From Syncephalis plumigaleata (taxonomy: Eukaryota > Zoopagomycota > Zoopagomycetes > Zoopagales > Piptocephalidaceae): DNA of 64,000 bases. The position numbers and the translations under genes are program-made. The notes beneath the pieces were generated by a model, which ran no database searches, was not told where the DNA came from, and saw nothing but the letters and a program-made list of their open reading frames with translations. Below are positions 59,173 to 64,000 of the stretch, in pieces; the first letter of the stretch is position 1, and each line of letters starts with the position of its first letter. The DNA lies in NCBI GenBank assembly GCA_025201365.1, contig JAIXMF010000007.1:186001-250000 (forward strand), in the 5' to 3' direction.

Positions 59173-59292
59173 TCAGTTATATCAGTAGCAGTAGCAGTAG
59201 TAGTAGCAGTAATAAAAATGAAACAATGAATATAAGATATAACCATAAAAAAACGGAATAGAATGGAATACATGAAGTTATTTATTATTTAT

Positions 59293-59998
59293 CTAATCTA
59301 TACGTTCAATGGTAGAAGGTGGATCAACGGGTAACTTTGCTAATAGTTCATCTTCAATGGCTTGCATCTATCAATTATCATTATTGTTATCGTTATTATT
59401 GCTACTATACTGCTTTTACGTATATGATGCATGTTCTACTTACTTGATAGTATTCCGCATCAGTACCATGATCGTATCCCATCAAATGACAAACACTGTG
59501 CACGTATAATTCACGTAGACGTATTTCTAACGCACGTATCTCCTCCTTTGAACCGAGCCAGTCACGAGTGGTCATCTTTGATGCGGTCGACGTTAATCGA
59601 CTTGCACGCCATTCCGCTAGGCAATATCGACGTACATACTGTACTGACACGTAAATATCACCTAGATAGCAATGCTGCGATGTCAATGGTGATGGTAACA
59701 ATCCCGGTGATATTGCCTAATATAAGCAACACTATTCATGTTACTAATGTCATGATTAACAAAAAGATAACCGCTTATTTACTTGATGAAATGGAAAGGA
59801 TAACACATCAGTGGGACGATCTTTATGTCGATAGACACGATTGAGTTGTCGAATCGATGCCAATCCACCTAATTCTAATGAACACGACCAGCCGGGATAG
59901 GGTGTATGATCGATGATATCACGTAGTAGTGTGGTCACTGCTGCCTTGTTAAACTTTACTTTACGACAAAGAACGCGTAATTGAATATTGCCACTCAT
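59293..59998 (-). CDS. YbeY-type endoribonuclease / rRNA maturation factor
   Basis: Three exons on the minus strand, 59998-59783, 59716-59444 and 59367-59293, all phase 0, giving 187 residues. The diagnostic zinc site H-x3-H-x5-H is present as HSVCHLMGYDH, along with family blocks LNRVYRHKDRPTDVLSFPF and YLGDIYVS. YbeY is near universal in bacteria, where it matures 16S rRNA; eukaryotic homologues act in mitochondria or chloroplasts. The N-terminus (IQLRVLCRKVKFNK) is basic but not a clear presequence. The insert between the two conserved blocks (ASKMTTRDWLGSKEE) makes it longer than the usual bacterial form of about 155. It is convergent with the OSH gene (120 bp apart) and divergent from CYT1. 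Confidence 0.9.
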
Positions 59999-60649
59999 TT
60001 AACTATTACTCGTATGCATATGTGTATACAACTAGAAGAGAATGAACAAGAATATGAATAAGAAGGTTGTGTATTAATACAAGACACGTATATTTATCGT
60101 TGCTTATGTTGTAATGGCTTAAAAGTGAAGCAGCTTTTGTTCATCATCCCGTAACTCTCCGTGTGATCACATTCCGAATCCACCCATGCTGTGTTTGCAG
60201 GCTGATGATGATTTACTAGTATTTATTATTGTTATCACACCATTATAATTATCATCATCAATATCAATATTATTAGAATGCGTGTGTTTGCTAATGGTCG
60301 CTCTTTTTTTCGCCCCTTTCTTAGTTGTTAGTCAGATAGTGAGTCCGTTTGTATTTCGGCCTCGCTTTTCTCTCTCTTTTCCCTCTCTCTCTCTACATTG
60401 ATACTTTCTTTTTATCACATTGGTCTCGTTTTAGTTTCCGTGTACGAGTGAACACGTAGTAGCCTTGTTATCTGTACTTGATCACTAGATTTCTTGGTAA
60501 GTTCACCTAATAGATGAGTAGAAAGAAACGCGTCGGATCCAATATTAAGATGACGTCAGTTATCGGATCAAGTCAATATAGCGTTTTGATGACTATACTT
60601 CATACTGCTGTATGTATACTAATACTAATAATACTGACTGAGATAGGCC
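59999..60649. promoter_or_regulatory. Divergent region between YbeY and CYT1, with probable CYT1 5' UTR intron
   Basis: About 650 bp. The right part is CT-rich (60360-60400), then a consensus donor GTAAGT begins at 60497 and an ACTAAT-rich branch region with an AG at 60645-60646 stands three bases before the CYT1 ATG. This looks like a 150-nt intron in the 5' untranslated region (60497-60646). Confidence 0.6.
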
Positions 60650-61973
60650 ATGCTTGCACGGATCTCAAACGTGAATGCGGTGCGCTTTGCAGCACGTAGA
60701 GCTGTTCAACAACAGGTAAATGAATATCGCGTTGATTAATGATATAATATTGCGCTGTATTAACGGTAGATATGATTGTATATTATAAAGGCACGCGGTG
60801 TTTCTACACAATCCACGACTCAGGTAATATTAATATTCTATAAACAATAATAACAATAATAAGGATTGTAGTAATAACAATATAATACATCATCTAATAG
60901 AACGCATTGAATGGACGTGTAGCTCAAGCATCGGTGGCTACCGCTGTAGCAGGTACACTTGGCTATTTATATTTCTCACAATCGGAGGTTCATGCTAGTA
61001 CGGAAACTGCTGACACCGGTCTACATGCACCACACTATCCATGGACGTTCAATAGTCCGTTCAAGACATTTGACCATGCCGCGTATGTCTCTATTGAATA
61101 TTGCAATATCAATCTAATATAATGTAAATGTAGACTTCGTCGTGGTTATCAAGTCTACAAAGAGGTGTGCTCGACCTGCCACTCCATGAATCGTGTCGCT
61201 TTCCGTAATTTGGTCAATGTCACACACACCAAAGATGAGGCTCGTCAACTTGCCGAGGAAGAGACCTACATCGATGGTCCCGATGATCAAGGTGAAATGT
61301 TTGAACGCCCTGGCAAGGTTAGTACAGTCTATTTATTCTGTTAATAATACTGATGATTCTATTGTTATTGTTATTGCATGATAGTTGGCCGACTACCTTC
61401 CTGCTCCTTATCCCAATACAGAGGCTGCTCGTGCCGCCAATGCCGGTGCCCTTCCACCCGATCTCAGCTTGATGATCAAGGCACGACATGGTGGTGCTGT
61501 AAGTAATCTATTCAATTATTATTATTATTATTATTATTACTATAAAATACTAATCACATATACACATATACATATACATATACATATATTTGATCATTGT
61601 TTAGGACTATGTCTTCTCACTTCTTACCGGTTACTGTGATCCACCAGCTGGTGTAGAAATTCGTGAGGGTCTCAACTACAACCCGTACTTCCCAGGCGGT
61701 GCTATTGCCATGGCACGCGTTCTATTCGACGGTGTTGTCGAGTATGAGGACGGCACACCTGCTACTACATCGCAGATGGCCAAGGACGTTTGCGAGTTCT
61801 TGTCATGGGCCGCTGAACCCGAACACGATGAGCGTAAACGTCTCGGTTTCAAGGTCGTCGCCATCCTCAGTATGTTGACGGGTCTATCCGTTGTCCTTAA
61901 GCGTATGCGATGGGCTTCCTTGAAGACTCGCAAGGTTGTGTTCAAACCACCCACCTCAGCCGGTAAACAATAA
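60650..61973 (+). CDS. CYT1: Cytochrome c1, complex III heme subunit
   Basis: Six exons: 60650-60715, 60791-60823, 60901-61082, 61134-61317, 61385-61498 and 61605-61973, phases consistent, 315 residues. It passes electrons from the Rieske protein to cytochrome c in the mitochondrial inner membrane. The bipartite presequence ([19 protein letters not shown], then [14 protein letters not shown]) directs it to the intermembrane space. Heme c is held by C106-S-T-C109-H110. The axial Met lies in [12 protein letters not shown]. Other blocks are [20 protein letters not shown] and [10 protein letters not shown]. One C-terminal membrane anchor ([15 protein letters not shown]) ends with a basic matrix tail. 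Length and motifs match the family closely. Confidence 0.96.
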
Positions 61974-63733
61974 ACCACCTGGCGATTGCTTGCTTGCTTG
62001 CTTGCTTGCATATGCATATCTGCATAATATTTACATCCATGACTTTTGTGTTAACCATTCTATTATGCGATAATGTACACAATTGCTAGTAGTAAACAAG
62101 AAATAACTAACAATACAGTCGACTGACACTAGGTCTATGCATGCATCTAACTTGTTCTTTCCTTTTTTCGCTTCTTTCTTTCACCACTTTCTCTTACCAT
62201 TTCCTACTACTAGTACTACGGTCGACTTCAACTATGCATATAGCCAATGATACTGCATAAATGATGATGATGATTATTGTCATCATCAGTTCAGTCTACA
62301 TGCATAGCGGTCTTTTTCTTTCTATTGATGTGCACACCTCATGGCTTGTCTGTTGCCGTTTAATTTGCCAATCTCTGCATATACTGATAAAGCATCCTGT
62401 GCATATTGCTGCATGTACGATTGTGTTTCTTTTTACAAGTCTCGTGGACAAGGCAGCAATAGTAGTAGATGGACTAGTATACGACATAGATAATGCATGC
62501 CATTGTACAGATGTAGACCGCAGCATTTTGATAAAACAAGAAGGAAGGAAGAGAGAGCGAGAGAGAAAAAGGAATAAGATCCCGCTGCGGTCTGGCGTGG
62601 CATGATATGCAAGCATTGCATTTGCATCTGCATCTACATTACTCATTCTCTACTATGCTATCATGTCATTTTGTTATTTTGTCGCCTAGGATTATCGTAG
62701 TACGAGTTGTAACATCGTATTCAATGACAAGTGACAATAGCATTATACACCCTGCAGCATGGCATGAAATCATGCAGGTTTATTCGATGTGTATGTACAA
62801 ATGTATGAATGTATGTGTGTCTGTGTGTGTGTGTGTTCATGCATGTAAGTGGCACACACTTACCATTGCTTCACCTTTGCATATGTACCCCTCATTCTGT
62901 AACTACTCCTGTTGACCCGTACTTTTTCATACTATACGCTTTTCATTCCAGCTAGCTTGAAACAAAAACAACAACAACACAATGACAACACAATAAGCAA
63001 GCACTACTAGCAGTGAACAAAGTCCGTTCCGCGTGCACATTCATTTACAATGATCAGCTTGATTGAAATGCTCGTTGCACAGCAGCTAAATGCGGATAGG
63101 TTGCATCGTGTCCTTACGGACTCCGCTTTTGCAGAGGAAAGACACTACAATGATTGCTACTGCAACAAGTCGGACAGTGCTGCACTTGAATGGCCGCATC
63201 TCTACTCTTACCACCCTTGGGACTATACTGTCAATTGCTGTTGTCGCTAACCACGCGATTGTCCTAGGGAAGTTACGAGCGTGGTGTTGGCTGCATTTTG
63301 ACTGCAGCTCCTCTGATGTACGACAGAAACACTCTTATCTAAATGCCGCTACTGTTTCTACTCGTTCTTGCTCGCGCGTATATAATTCAGGACGATATTG
63401 ATGCTGACTTTTGATTCTTCACTCACAACCACACGCTCAATCCTATTCACTCACATTTACTGTTTGTTTTCTACTTTTCTTTTCACTTGTCTGAACTCGT
63501 TGTATCTGTACACAACTACATTTGTGTTGTTCAATCGATTGACTAGTATTCTGTTAGTGTTGCTGTAGTTGCTGTTCTTTTTATTTTGTTTTTGTTTTTG
63601 AAATATTCAATAACACACACACAAAAAACATTTTGTGATCGATTATCTACCCAAGGATTGATTATTCAACAACGACAAGACCTACAAGACATACAAGAGT
63701 CACCAATATCAACAGAATTAGTGATATCTCACC
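61974..63733. other. Intergenic, nothing recognised
   Basis: About 1.76 kb after CYT1. It contains GCTT repeats right after the stop (about 61988-62007), GT-rich DNA near 62812-62834 and T-rich DNA before the last gene. No supported gene or RNA. It probably holds the promoter and leader of the gene at 63734. Confidence 0.5.
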
Positions 63734-64000
63734 ATGGCTACCAGTACACTAAGCGTCAACAATTCAACGGCCCTATTCGCTCATGAGCAATCAATGTCAG
63801 GAGCATCAGCACAAACTTGCCAGGCATGGACAGCTGGTAAGTATTCAGAGACATTAGGAGCATATACACACATACACATATGCACATACATATGTATGGT
63901 GTATGGTGTATAGGATCCCTGACCCGTGTAACCATCGTATATACAAATGAATGGTGTACTAACGCGATTGTTCATTATTTTTTGTTATGTTCCTTAGTGG
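63734..64000 (+). CDS. First exon of a gene leaving the right edge, product unknown
   Basis: The ATG at 63734 is in a good context after a T-rich, CAA-rich leader. Exon 1 ends at 63836 before a GTAAGT donor, coding for about 34 residues (MATSTLSVNNSTALFAHEQS, then MSGASAQTCQAWTA). A pyrimidine-rich acceptor (TTCCTTAG) ends at 63997, so exon 2 starts at 63998, three bases before the edge. The visible residues are Ser/Thr/Ala-rich and show no domain. Confidence 0.6.

Noticed and set aside
62261-62915. Overlapping frames after CYT1
   Set aside because: They overlap on both strands, with low-complexity His/Leu or Val/Cys runs from repeats and no family signal.

Overview
The window reads as nuclear chromosomal DNA of a fungus, most likely an early-diverging (zygomycete-grade) lineage. 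The evidence is genes split by many short GT-AG introns (about 45-150 nt, often with CTAAT-type branch sites), a fungal gene set (BET4, mS41/FYV4, PEX3, ADE13, HIS5, SNX41/ATG20, OSH, CYT1, PPT1), Ser/Asn/Gln-rich regulatory proteins and a Ty1/copia element. The lineage is an inference from gene content only. I rebuilt exons by hand from splice signals, reading phase and family motifs. All coordinates are on the + strand, with minus-strand genes noted as such.

Left part (1-22 kb): a PX-domain protein runs off the left edge (minus). A 3.7-kb pyrimidine-rich spacer follows, then a long Ser-rich protein with a C-terminal PB1-like fold (plus) that ends tail-to-tail with BET4, the Rab geranylgeranyltransferase alpha subunit (minus). 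BET4 shares a short divergent promoter with mitoribosomal protein mS41 (plus). An F-box-like protein, PEX3 and a small weakly supported gene follow on the plus strand. A 4-kb spacer then precedes an intronless two-finger C2H2 regulator.

Middle (23-45 kb), almost all minus strand: an ABCG half-transporter with a Cys-rich ectodomain, an Asn/Gly-repeat low-complexity protein, adenylosuccinate lyase ADE13 (carrying a cluster of three small indels), a mitochondrial PPR protein, the PX-BAR sorting nexin SNX41/ATG20, a fatty acid hydroxylase-superfamily enzyme and a 12-cysteine small secreted protein. A two-TM protein (plus) and HIS5 (minus) follow.

Right part (45-64 kb): a whole-looking, young Ty1/copia retrotransposon (45256-49791; 209-bp LTRs, CATCG target duplication) sits inside an older inverted-repeat (foldback/MITE-like) element. 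Next come a secreted repeat plus beta-trefoil-like protein of unknown role, PPT1 (with a GC-AG intron), a long-type OSH oxysterol-binding protein (ankyrin-PH-FFAT-ORD), a YbeY-type protein, cytochrome c1 and the first exon of a gene leaving the right edge.

No operon logic applies. Loosely shared themes are membrane traffic and lipid handling (BET4, SNX41/ATG20, OSH, PPT1, ABCG, hydroxylase) and mitochondrial function (mS41, PPR, YbeY, CYT1). I found no tRNA, rRNA or CRISPR. The most unusual signals are the nested element, the ADE13 and BET4 frame breaks, and the secreted 690-residue protein.
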